From Oscillospiraceae bacterium (GTDB lineage Bacteria; Bacillota; Clostridia; Oscillospirales; Ruminococcaceae), in NCBI GenBank assembly GCA_009781425.1, contig WQYC01000003.1, positions 1 to 64,000 on the forward strand: a DNA stretch of 64,000 bases, given 5' to 3'. The translations under genes were made by a program, and so were the position numbers. The notes under the pieces are model-generated. The model searched no databases, was not told the DNA's origin, and saw only the letters and a list, made by a program, of their open reading frames with translations. Positions 55,473 through 63,553 of this stretch are shown here, piece after piece; the first letter of the stretch is position 1; each line of letters opens with the position of its first letter.

Positions 55473-57392
55473 TTAATCGTCCCACGCTTCGTTCAGCATA
55501 CTTGTTTTTTGGACAAGCTCGGAAATGTTGTGGGAAACGCGTTCAACGTCCTGCATATAGTTGTTGATGTTCTTGCCGTCCTGAATCATGTTGCTTACGC
55601 CGCCCTTCATCTGCTCGACGGACGCCATCAGCTCGTCAACCGTGTTCTTGATTGTTGTGATAATATTTGAAACATTTTCGATTGAGTGATTGATTTGCTT
55701 ATTGCAGTTATCTGCTTCTTTTACGGATTCCGCGGAGTTGCCCGCAAGACTTCTGACTTCCTCTGCAACAACCGCGAAGCCCTTGCCCATTTCACCCGCG
55801 CGCGCCGCTTCAACACTGGCGTTAATCGAAAGTATGTTGATTTGGCGGGCGATATTATTAACGTTCGAGGTCATATCGTTGTAGCTCTTAACGTTGTCGT
55901 TAATCATTTCCATAGCCTCGTTAATGTTCACGGAAAGCTCTTCAAGCTTATTCAGCTTTAACGCTGTTTCGCCCATGTTATCCGAGCAGACAATACCTGT
56001 TTGGTCGATAGCTTCAGATTCGTTTTTAACAAGCGAAACGTCATGATTGAGGTCGTTTGCAACGATTTTGAGCTCATCGGCAACTGCAGCGAATTCGCCG
56101 AGCAGACGGTTGATTTTCTCAGACTGCTTCTTAGCTTTATACGCGCCGTATTCAAGACAGCTGTCCTGTGTCGAGAAGCCTTTAAACACAGCGGTTGCAA
56201 GCTCGGTACAGGTTGCAAAGCCGCAGGCGTGACAGTTAAATTCACGGTCAATCTTATTAAATTTGCCGAGTGAATTGAATATTTCGTCAAGCTGCTTGTG
56301 AGAAGGGAGCGGTATATTATAAGGTATAGCCTTATAGCCGCGGCAGTAGTCGTTAAGATTCAACGTGCGGCTGAACTTCATGAACAGATTATCCATACCC
56401 GCTACTGTCTGACGGTTTTTCCTCTTGACCGTATATTCCTCAACGCCGCGCATAACTTTATCAATTTTGAAAATGCTCGGATGCGAGCCGACGCCGGGTC
56501 CCGTACAGCAGCCGTGAGAGCAGGAAAGCACGTCGAAAACTGTCGGCAACGAGCCTGCGCTTTCTTTGGTGTAATCGTCAAGCGTGCGGTAAATCCCGGG
56601 AGGGCCCTCTGCGTTAATTACATTAAGCTTGGGCGCGTAGAGCTTGAGGTTGTCCTTCAAGCCGCCGGGACGCGGATAAAAAGCTCCCGCCATGCCTTGA
56701 AAGGTATCAAATTCAAACTTACTGCGACCGCTTCTCGCCATGGAAACGTTATTCGTTTCTATGTAATCGCGGAGCTTCCCGAAGGTCACGTTATAATCAG
56801 CGAGCCCTGTCTGTACATACTCGTCTTTTTTAGCGATACAAGGGGAGAGGACAGCGATTTTAATGTTCCCGTGCTTCTTCCTAAGGTAAACCGATGTACA
56901 CATCATCGGGCTGTGTACCGGTGACATATGAGGTATAAGCTGATGTGCGTATCTTTGCACATAGTTCACGATAGCGGCGCAGGGCTGAGAAATGATTTTC
57001 TTGTTCGGGTTCTTTTTAACATAAACCAAGTGCGCCCAGGTGCATATATCCGCACCGAAGCTAACGTCGTATATGTATTTTACGCCCTTGTCGCGGAGCC
57101 ATTGGCAGACGTGCCGCCAGTAGCCGTCGAAAGCAAGCTTAATTGCGGGAGCGACAATAACCGCTACTCCGCTGCCTATGTTACGCATGAAGTCTGCCGT
57201 GTCGTCTTCGTAGTCACGCGCGCCGTGAGTACACGCGCGGATACATTCACCGCATTTTATGCACATTTCATGGTTGACATCTATGCCGGTTGAACCATCA
57301 GGTCTTATTACGTTCAAGTTAGCGTCACCGACGGGACAAGCTCTGATACAGGAATTGCAGCCTACGCATTTTTCATCAATATACGTAATCAT
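55473..57392 (-). CDS. [FeFe]-hydrogenase-like/methyl-accepting chemotaxis fusion (probable H2 chemoreceptor)
   Basis: 639 residues, no membrane helix. Order: two [4Fe-4S] ferredoxin sites (C9, C12, C15, C19 and C44, C47, C50, C54); an iron-hydrogenase domain (about 75-330) with modified H-cluster motifs IISQPCAAI (C138), LSPCIAKKDEY (C185) and LSCSHGCCTGPG (C291, C295); a further Cys cluster FNCHACGFATC...DSC (about 387-412); then a chemoreceptor signalling domain (about 430-630) with tip INILSINASVEAARAGEMGK. This matches the putative chemotactic (group C2) [FeFe] hydrogenases. It would sense H2 or redox state and signal through CheA. A consensus promoter with an internal palindrome lies upstream. 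Confidence 0.93.
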   Translation of the reverse strand: MITYIDEKCVGCNSCIRACPVGDANLNVIRPDGSTGIDVNHEMCIKCGECIRACTHGARDYEDDTADFMRNIGSGVAVIVAPAIKLAFDGYWRHVCQWLRDKGVKYIYDVSFGADICTWAHLVYVKKNPNKKIISQPCAAIVNYVQRYAHQLIPHMSPVHSPMMCTSVYLRKKHGNIKIAVLSPCIAKKDEYVQTGLADYNVTFGKLRDYIETNNVSMARSGRSKFEFDTFQGMAGAFYPRPGGLKDNLKLYAPKLNVINAEGPPGIYRTLDDYTKESAGSLPTVFDVLSCSHGCCTGPGVGSHPSIFKIDKVMRGVEEYTVKRKNRQTVAGMDNLFMKFSRTLNLNDYCRGYKAIPYNIPLPSHKQLDEIFNSLGKFNKIDREFNCHACGFATCTELATAVFKGFSTQDSCLEYGAYKAKKQSEKINRLLGEFAAVADELKIVANDLNHDVSLVKNESEAIDQTGIVCSDNMGETALKLNKLEELSVNINEAMEMINDNVKSYNDMTSNVNNIARQINILSINASVEAARAGEMGKGFAVVAEEVRSLAGNSAESVKEADNCNKQINHSIENVSNIITTIKNTVDELMASVEQMKGGVSNMIQDGKNINNYMQDVERVSHNISELVQKTSMLNEAWDD

Positions 57393-57445
57393 GCGATATA
57401 CCTCTCAATATAATTATAAAATGTTTTGATATGTTGCCATTGTTT

Positions 57446-57474
57446 AGTGTACCATATATATGGTGGCTTGTCAA
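57446..57474 (-). promoter_or_regulatory. Promoter of the hydrogenase-MCP gene
   Basis: On the minus strand TTGACA, 17 bases, TACACT. Confidence 0.8.
57451..57464. promoter_or_regulatory. Candidate operator inside that promoter
   Basis: ACCATATATATGGT is a perfect 14-bp palindrome lying between the -35 and -10 boxes, a position where a bound repressor would block transcription. Confidence 0.45.
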
Positions 57475-57552
57475 TATGAATATAAAAAATAATGTTGAAA
57501 GTTGACGAAAATGACGCAATATGCATAAAATTGAACATAACCGGTAAATTGA

Positions 57553-57837
57553 TTACAGTTCTTTTGTGGTTAGAACCACCTCTGCGTATATCGTCGCCAC
57601 TATTTGGTAGAGCTCGGGCGGAATCATCGCCCCGCTGTTGAGCATGACAAGGAGCGCGGCTGTGCTGTCGTCGCGGTAAATAGGAACGCCGTTCTCGTCG
57701 GCGATGTTGACGATTTTCTGCGCTAATTCACCCAAGCCCGACGCGACCACGACCGGCGCGAAGTTCAGCTCGGGGTTGTATTTTAAGGCTACTGCGGCTT
57801 TCTGCCCGTAACCGGGCGCTTTATTACGCTGTGACAT
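57553..57837 (-). CDS. FlhB C-terminal domain homologue (YlqH/EscU-like)
   Basis: 94 residues, AAVALKYNPELNFAPVVVASGLGELAQKIVNIADENGVPIYRD, matching the cytoplasmic domain of FlhB/YscU without its membrane part. The autocleavage NPTH of true FlhB appears here as NPEL, so cleavage is not expected. Stand-alone copies are found in Firmicutes beside a FliK-like gene (ylqG-ylqH in Bacillus), as here. The chosen ATG has GAGGAGG upstream and overlaps the FliK-like gene by 14 bases in another frame. Role in flagellar export switching is inferred. Confidence 0.85.
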   Translation of the reverse strand: MSQRNKAPGYGQKAAVALKYNPELNFAPVVVASGLGELAQKIVNIADENGVPIYRDDSTAALLVMLNSGAMIPPELYQIVATIYAEVVLTTKEL

Positions 57838-59776
57838 TAAAGCCCGTCCTCCTCTCAAGTATATTCGGGAAGATTTGCGTTAAATCATGCGGCTTTACGA
57901 GCGGTCCTGTTCTGATTTCTCTCGTTGTGTAGCCTGCGCCTGCGATAATTCTGCCGACTTTCCCGAGAAGCGGTACGGATTTATCCGCGAAGCTTTCGGG
58001 GTAGAAGAAGGCAAGGTTGACCTCCGTACCGTCCGCGTATAAATCAATCTCGAAACGCCCCGAAGCTTCTACCTCAAACGTCAGAAACAGGTGATACTTG
58101 CAGTTCCCGCCCGAAGCCTTCGCCGAGCCGTTTTCCTCGTCGGCGTCAACCCAAAGCTCTCCAAAGGACTTTAAGCCGTCTACGTCAAGCGGTATTATAT
58201 AATGTGCGAGCGGCGTAAACACGCCCGGCGCGTTAATCAAGCTTTGCAATAGGTTTGAGGCGTTGTAGTTGTTGAGCGTTTTTATAGCGGCGTGGTCGAT
58301 GTTTTTATCCACGAATTCAATAAGCTGCTTCAGCGTGGATTCCTTTGGGGTGTCGGGAGCTTCCTTGCTCTCTGCGCCCGACGAAAGCGGCGGCTGTGAA
58401 GTATCTTCCTTCGGGAGCGGGAGTTCACCCTTATCCACCATGACGTTAATTACGTCGGTGAGGTATTCAAAAAGCGTCTGACGCTCGGGAATATCCGGCA
58501 TACTGCGGAGAATATCGTTAAGATAAGTGACTAACTTGCTTATATCGTCAAGGCGCGCAAGTTCGGAATCAAGCGCAGTTTTCATTTCGGGATTGACAAG
58601 CAAAGATTCAAGCATATTGCGCACGGTATCCATGCCGCTGTCCTTGCCGAGCAGAAAGCTTCTGACTAAGGACGTAAGCTTATCCGCGTCTATGTTTAAG
58701 CCCCGCAGGAAAGCCTCGTCGTTTGCCGCCTCGCCGATATAGCGCGCGACTGTGCTTTGCTCTGACTGCTCGCCTATCTTAATCATCGGTGCTTCGGATT
58801 GGTTACCCTGCTTTGGAGTGGGCGGAAGCCCTGTTTCCTTGTAAGCCTTAAACGCTTCGTTCGCCTCCTGCATACCGCTTTTGCCGAGAAGCTTTTGTGC
58901 AAGCTTGCTGAAAGCGTCGGAAAGCTCTTCTCTCATGCGGAAGCCCGACACCTGCGTCAGAAGCTGTGCGAAATACTCGTTCAAAACTGCTTTGTTAGTG
59001 TTATAACGCGAAAGATTATGCACAATCAGTGGAATCAGCACTTGAATCCGCTCGTTGTTGAGCAGGCTTTCGGAGACGTTTTTCGTAAGGAACAGCGTTT
59101 CGCTTTTAAGCTGTTCAAAGTTTTCCCGCGCGTCGGGGCTTGCCCAGCGTTCAGCGAGCGTCGCCAAGTCCGCCGAAAGAATCTTATTCGGCGAGAAATA
59201 ATGCGACAGGAACTTCATATTAGAAGAAAGGGCGTTCAGCACCTCGGTTTGATTGCGCGCGAAGTTAATCGCCTTGAGCATATTGCCGATTGCGCTTTTG
59301 AGGTCTTCTGTATTCGGCTTGCTGTCGGCAGTACCTGCGATATGGCGCAGAAGGTCATAAAATTTTTCGTCACCGAACAGCGTCGTGCTCTGCTCCTGCG
59401 AAATCAGCTCCGCAACAATGTCGTTCGGGCTGATGAACAAGGAAGCCATCAGCTTTTCGAGCTCACCGTGCAATTCTGTGTAGCCGTTGGACTCGGCGAC
59501 AGCCAACAAGTCAAGGTTCAGAATCATTTTCAACGATTCCACAGCCATTGTCGGGTCTTTGTTCAGCTTGACCAACATCGGCAGGAAGTCCTTCTGCTCG
59601 AGGTGCGTGCCTTTTCTGCCGGCGTCGCGGTCAGTGGTTGAAGCGGTTTCGAGCGGATTCATCAGCTGAATAATATCAAACTGCTCCCCCGCCAAGCCCG
59701 CGTGCTTACCCGCGAGGTTGCTCTGTGAGTACTGTTTATTTGATATAGGATTGGAAATTTGTGGGATTACTGCCAT
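57824..59776 (-). CDS. Large helical protein with FliK-like C-terminal domain
   Basis: 650 residues. The first 480 are mostly predicted helical, with many Leu/Asn/Glu and no clear motif. A Pro/Ser linker (about 480-510) leads to a C-terminal domain (about 535-650) reading SFGELWVDADEENG...HLFLTFEVEASGRFEIDLYADGTEVNLAFFYPE, which resembles the hook-length control domain of FliK in pattern. Pairing with a FlhB-C homologue supports a role linked to flagellar export, since FliK and FlhB interact. GGAGGG precedes the start. It is divergent from cheA. Confidence 0.7.
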   Translation of the reverse strand: MAVIPQISNPISNKQYSQSNLAGKHAGLAGEQFDIIQLMNPLETASTTDRDAGRKGTHLEQKDFLPMLVKLNKDPTMAVESLKMILNLDLLAVAESNGYTELHGELEKLMASLFISPNDIVAELISQEQSTTLFGDEKFYDLLRHIAGTADSKPNTEDLKSAIGNMLKAINFARNQTEVLNALSSNMKFLSHYFSPNKILSADLATLAERWASPDARENFEQLKSETLFLTKNVSESLLNNERIQVLIPLIVHNLSRYNTNKAVLNEYFAQLLTQVSGFRMREELSDAFSKLAQKLLGKSGMQEANEAFKAYKETGLPPTPKQGNQSEAPMIKIGEQSEQSTVARYIGEAANDEAFLRGLNIDADKLTSLVRSFLLGKDSGMDTVRNMLESLLVNPEMKTALDSELARLDDISKLVTYLNDILRSMPDIPERQTLFEYLTDVINVMVDKGELPLPKEDTSQPPLSSGAESKEAPDTPKESTLKQLIEFVDKNIDHAAIKTLNNYNASNLLQSLINAPGVFTPLAHYIIPLDVDGLKSFGELWVDADEENGSAKASGGNCKYHLFLTFEVEASGRFEIDLYADGTEVNLAFFYPESFADKSVPLLGKVGRIIAGAGYTTREIRTGPLVKPHDLTQIFPNILERRTGFNVTA

Positions 59777-59981
59777 GATTTGCCCTCCGATTTTTTTCCT
59801 TTAACCCTATATTAACATATTTTTTTCAAATTAGCAAACTTTTTTGCAAAAAACAAACAAAATATTTTTAGATGTTCACAATTTGTTAACAATTGCACCG
59901 CAAATCTGTGTTATAATTAATCAGACTTATATTAAAACCATTTTTTTGGTATGTCGATACCGAGAAGGAGAGGGGTAAAAA
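59777..59981. promoter_or_regulatory. Divergent intergenic region between the FliK-like gene and cheA
   Basis: This AT-rich region must hold promoters for both directions. For cheA the best -10 is TATAAT at 59912-59917, but no good -35 stands at 17 bases (TTAACA at 59886 is 20 bases away). TTGTTAACAA at 59883-59892 is a perfect palindrome. GGTAT and ATACC flank GTCG at 59948-59961, just before the ribosome site. No short gene was seen. Confidence 0.4.
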
Positions 59982-62105
59982 ATGTCAAAGATTGAATCCG
60001 GCATGGAGTCTATGATTGATATGTATATCTTCGAGACCAACACTCTGCTTGAACAGCTTGACGAGATTCTGCTTAAAACCGAGGAGGCGCAGACGTTTAC
60101 GGACGAGGACATTAACGAAATCTTCCGTATAATGCACACTGTCAAGGGTTCGTCCGCTATGATGGGCTTTGATGAATTGCAGTATCTTGCACACAAGGGT
60201 GAGGAATTATTCTTCATAATAAGAGAGAAGCCCGGTCAGCTTGATGACGTGAGCTTCATTTATGACCTTGTTTTCCGTATGTCCGACTTGTTTAAGGCGG
60301 AGGTAGAACTGATTCAGGGCGAGGAGGAATACGTAGCGACTGACTTCTCGGACGTTATAAAAGACTTGGAAAAAGGCGCGTCAATGCTGACTGACGGAAC
60401 ACCTGCGGCGGCAAGTGCAGAAGTCGGTACATACGCAGATGTGGAAAAAGAAAAAGCCGCCGACTGTTCTGGCGACGGCGTTATGACTGTACGTATTTTC
60501 TTCCAGGAAGGTTGCAAAATGGAGAATCTGCGCTCCTTTATGCTGCTTAATAAAATCCGTGAGGAAGCTGATGTTAAAAGCTTCCACCCCGCTGACCTTG
60601 AAGGCGACCCGAACGCCAGCGACGTTATTATTGAAGAAGGCTTCACGGTTACTTTTAAAGCCGAGCATGACGAAAACGACTCGATTATAAAGCTTATAGA
60701 AAACGCAATAAATGTAGAATCCTACGAGATTATAGACAGCGGCAGTGCTCCGGCAGAAGCGGCGGCGGAACCCGTTGAATCTGAACCTGCTCCGGCAGTC
60801 GTTGAAAGCGCGCCCGCGCCCGCGCCTGCACCTGCGGCTTCTGCGCCTCCTCCGCCTGCGCCCGAGCCTGTTGCTGCGCCTGTTCCCGTGCCTGCGGCTA
60901 ATAATCAGGCGGCACAGCTTAACACAGGTAAGCAGAGCATTATCAGCGTAAATCTTGCGAAGTTAGACCAGCTTCACGATATAGTCGGTGAAATTATTAC
61001 AACCGAGTCTATGGTTATTTCCAATCCCGAGCTTGAAGGGCTTAAATTGGAAAGCTTCCATAAATCTGCGCGCGAGCTTAAAAAGCTTACGGACGAACTG
61101 CAGGACACTGTAATGTCTATCCGCATGGTTCCGCTTGCGGGGCCCTTCCAGAAGATGAACAGAATCGTCCGCGACATGAAAATGAAGCTCGGAAAAGACG
61201 CAGAGCTCAAAATCATGGGCGAAGATACCGAGGTTGATAAAACTATTGTTGACAGCCTTAACGACCCGCTTATGCACCTTGTCCGTAACTGCATGGACCA
61301 CGGGATTGAAACCAGCGTAGAAGACAGGCTCGAAAAAGGCAAGCCCGCAAAAGCTACAGTTACGCTCAACGCGGTCAGCTCGTCGGGAGAAGTAATTATT
61401 ACCGTCAGTGACGACGGTAAGGGCATTGACTGTGAAAAGGTTCTGCGTAAAGCCGAAGCGAACGGTCTGCTCATGAAGCCGCCCGGCGAATACACCGAGC
61501 GCGAGGTTCAGCAGATGATTCTGCTTCCCGGCTTCTCGACTAATGATGTTGTAACAGAGTTCAGCGGAAGAGGTGTCGGTATGGACGTTGTCCGCGATAA
61601 CATCGAAAAGTGCGGCGGCTCGCTTACAGTTGAAAGCAAGCAGGGCGCAGGGACTACCTTTATTATAAAGATTCCGCTGACGCTCGCGATTATCCAAGGC
61701 ATGGAAGTTAAGGTAGATACTACCGTATTCGCTATTCCGATTTCTACAATCAGACAAAGCTTTAAAGTCCGTAACGACGAAATAATTCAAGATACTCAGC
61801 GGGGTGAAATGATTATGATTCGCGGCGAGTGTTATCCGATTATGCGTCTGCACGAGAAATTCGCGATTCCGAGCGAGATTACCGACTTTGAGGACGGGAT
61901 TCTTCTGCTTGTCGAAACCGACGGCAAGAGCGTTTGTCTTTTCGCTGATAAATTAATCGGCGAGCAGCAGGTAGTTGTTAAGCCGTTCCCGCCGTACCTC
62001 GGCAGATACAATATTAAAGGCGCGGGGCTTTCCGGTTGTACAATTATGGGCGACGGCAGCATATCATTAATTATAGACGTAGCAAATTTAATTGAAGCGT
62101 ATTAA
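59982..62105 (+). CDS. cheA: Chemotaxis histidine kinase CheA
   Basis: 707 residues with all five domains: P1 (about 1-110, phospho-acceptor H52 in RIMHTVKGSSAMMG), P2 (about 165-250, MTVRIFFQEGCKMENLRSF), a Pro/Ala-rich linker (about 260-310), P3 dimerisation (SIISVNLAKLDQLHDIVGEI), P4 kinase with N box HLVRNCMDHGIE, DDGKGID and FSGRGVGMDVV, and P5 CheW-like domain to the end. It phosphorylates CheY and CheB under receptor control. GAGAAGGAGAGGGG precedes the start. cheW, cheR and cheB follow closely in one operon. Confidence 0.97.
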   Translation: MSKIESGMESMIDMYIFETNTLLEQLDEILLKTEEAQTFTDEDINEIFRIMHTVKGSSAMMGFDELQYLAHKGEELFFIIREKPGQLDDVSFIYDLVFRMSDLFKAEVELIQGEEEYVATDFSDVIKDLEKGASMLTDGTPAAASAEVGTYADVEKEKAADCSGDGVMTVRIFFQEGCKMENLRSFMLLNKIREEADVKSFHPADLEGDPNASDVIIEEGFTVTFKAEHDENDSIIKLIENAINVESYEIIDSGSAPAEAAAEPVESEPAPAVVESAPAPAPAPAASAPPPPAPEPVAAPVPVPAANNQAAQLNTGKQSIISVNLAKLDQLHDIVGEIITTESMVISNPELEGLKLESFHKSARELKKLTDELQDTVMSIRMVPLAGPFQKMNRIVRDMKMKLGKDAELKIMGEDTEVDKTIVDSLNDPLMHLVRNCMDHGIETSVEDRLEKGKPAKATVTLNAVSSSGEVIITVSDDGKGIDCEKVLRKAEANGLLMKPPGEYTEREVQQMILLPGFSTNDVVTEFSGRGVGMDVVRDNIEKCGGSLTVESKQGAGTTFIIKIPLTLAIIQGMEVKVDTTVFAIPISTIRQSFKVRNDEIIQDTQRGEMIMIRGECYPIMRLHEKFAIPSEITDFEDGILLLVETDGKSVCLFADKLIGEQQVVVKPFPPYLGRYNIKGAGLSGCTIMGDGSISLIIDVANLIEAY

Positions 62106-62128
62106 TAAAGTAAGAGGAGGAAAGTATT

Positions 62129-62656
62129 GTGGCAAACGGAAGTTCATTATTTGCGCAAAACATAAAAACTTCGGATAAAAAAGCAGGCAGGGTAGAAAAA
62201 GAAGAGGAAATCACCAAGGCTCTGACCTTTGCTATCGGCGAGCAGGTTTACGGGGTTGAGATTCCGTATGTACTGGAAATTCTCGGCGTACCGAAAATCA
62301 CGCGTGTCCCCTGTGCGGAGGTGCCTTACTTTATTAAAGGGATTATCAACGTCCGCAGTAAGGTTGTTCCCGTGGTGAATATGCGCTCCTGCTTCGGCAA
62401 GGAGGAAATCGAATACAACGAAAAAACCTGTACGATTATTGTCGCGCTTAAAGACATAACCGTCGGGCTGATAGTTGACGAGGTTTTGGAGGTGCTTTCG
62501 GTTAAGCAGAAGAACATCGCGAAAACACCCGACTTAAACAACGTAAACGAGAACAAATTCATCGAATATATTCTCGAAATGAGCGACGGAATCAAGCTTA
62601 TTCTCGACATCAAGAAGATTATATTCGACCATGACCTTATGCTTAGATTGGATTAA
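62129..62656 (+). CDS. cheW: Chemotaxis coupling protein CheW, GTG start
   Basis: 175 residues. It links receptors to CheA. After a charged N-terminal extension of about 30 residues the CheW domain reads LTFAIGEQVYGVEIPYVLEILGV, KGIINVRSKVVPVVNMR and VGLIVDEVLEVLSV. It starts at GTG after GAGGAGG. Normal CheW proteins lack the extension of about 25 residues. Confidence 0.96.
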   Translation: MANGSSLFAQNIKTSDKKAGRVEKEEEITKALTFAIGEQVYGVEIPYVLEILGVPKITRVPCAEVPYFIKGIINVRSKVVPVVNMRSCFGKEEIEYNEKTCTIIVALKDITVGLIVDEVLEVLSVKQKNIAKTPDLNNVNENKFIEYILEMSDGIKLILDIKKIIFDHDLMLRLD

Positions 62657-62685
62657 GTAAATATTAAGAAAAGAAGGTTTTAGAT

Positions 62686-63528
62686 ATGGGACCGATAAAA
62701 TTATCTGATGCCGATTTCAAGCGGCTGACTGACTTCGTGCTTAAAAAGTACGGTATTAACCTCACGCAGAAGAAGATTCTCGTAGAGGGCAGGCTCGCCA
62801 GTACTATAAAGCAGCGCGGCTTTGATTCGTTTACGAGCTTTATCGACATGATTTTCGCTGACAGAAGCGGCACGGAAATGATAAACCTGCTGAACAAGCT
62901 GACAACGAATCATACGTATTTTCTGCGTGAGAAGGAGCACTACGATTTCATGAAGGAGGTCGCTCTGCCTTACATAGAAAAAACCAAAAAAGACCATAAG
63001 GTGAATGTATGGAGCGCGGCTTGCTCGAGCGGCGAAGAGCCTTACACAAACGTAATGGCTATGCTTGAATACTTCGGGCATAAGTCGGCGGCATGGAAAA
63101 TTGAACACCTTGCAACCGATATTTCCGAGCGGGTCATGAATAAGGCGAAGGAAGCTATTTATCACGCGGATTCCATGAAAAATCTTCCGGATACCTGGAA
63201 GAAGAAGTATTTCACAAAAGCCGAGAACGACTGCTTTAAGGTTTCAAACGAGGTTACAAAAAGAGTTACCTTTAAGACGTTTAACCTTATGGAGCCCGTA
63301 CCTTTTAAGACAACTCCTTTTGATATAATCTTCTGCAGAAACGTAATGATTTACTTCGAGCATGATACGAAAATCGAGGTTGTAAAGCGGCTTTATGAAG
63401 CTCTTGCGCCCGGCGGATACTTGTTTATCGGGCACGCCGAAAGCATTACCCGCGACACAACAAAGTATCAGTTCGTAAAACCCGCGACCTACCGCAGACC
63501 CCTGCCCGGTGAAGAAACTAAGAAATAA
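62686..63528 (+). CDS. cheR: Chemoreceptor glutamate methyltransferase CheR
   Basis: 280 residues. The N-terminal helical domain (about 1-75, LSDADFKRLTDFVLKKYGIN) is followed by the SAM-dependent domain: NHTYFLREKEHYDF, VNVWSAACSSGEEPYTNVM, ATDISERVMNKAKEAIY and DIIFCRNVMIYF, with GYLFIGHAES near the end. It methylates receptor glutamates for adaptation; the Glu-rich signalling domain of the hydrogenase fusion nearby is a possible target. GAAGG precedes the start. Confidence 0.97.
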   Translation: MGPIKLSDADFKRLTDFVLKKYGINLTQKKILVEGRLASTIKQRGFDSFTSFIDMIFADRSGTEMINLLNKLTTNHTYFLREKEHYDFMKEVALPYIEKTKKDHKVNVWSAACSSGEEPYTNVMAMLEYFGHKSAAWKIEHLATDISERVMNKAKEAIYHADSMKNLPDTWKKKYFTKAENDCFKVSNEVTKRVTFKTFNLMEPVPFKTTPFDIIFCRNVMIYFEHDTKIEVVKRLYEALAPGGYLFIGHAESITRDTTKYQFVKPATYRRPLPGEETKK

Positions 63529-63553
63529 ACAATTGTAGTCGTGAGGTGAAGAA

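Noticed and set aside
59933-59960. Sigma-D-like promoter (TAAAACCA, 12 bases, GTCGATAC) before cheA
   Set aside because: Spacing and -10 box are off consensus, and transcription would start at or inside the ribosome site.
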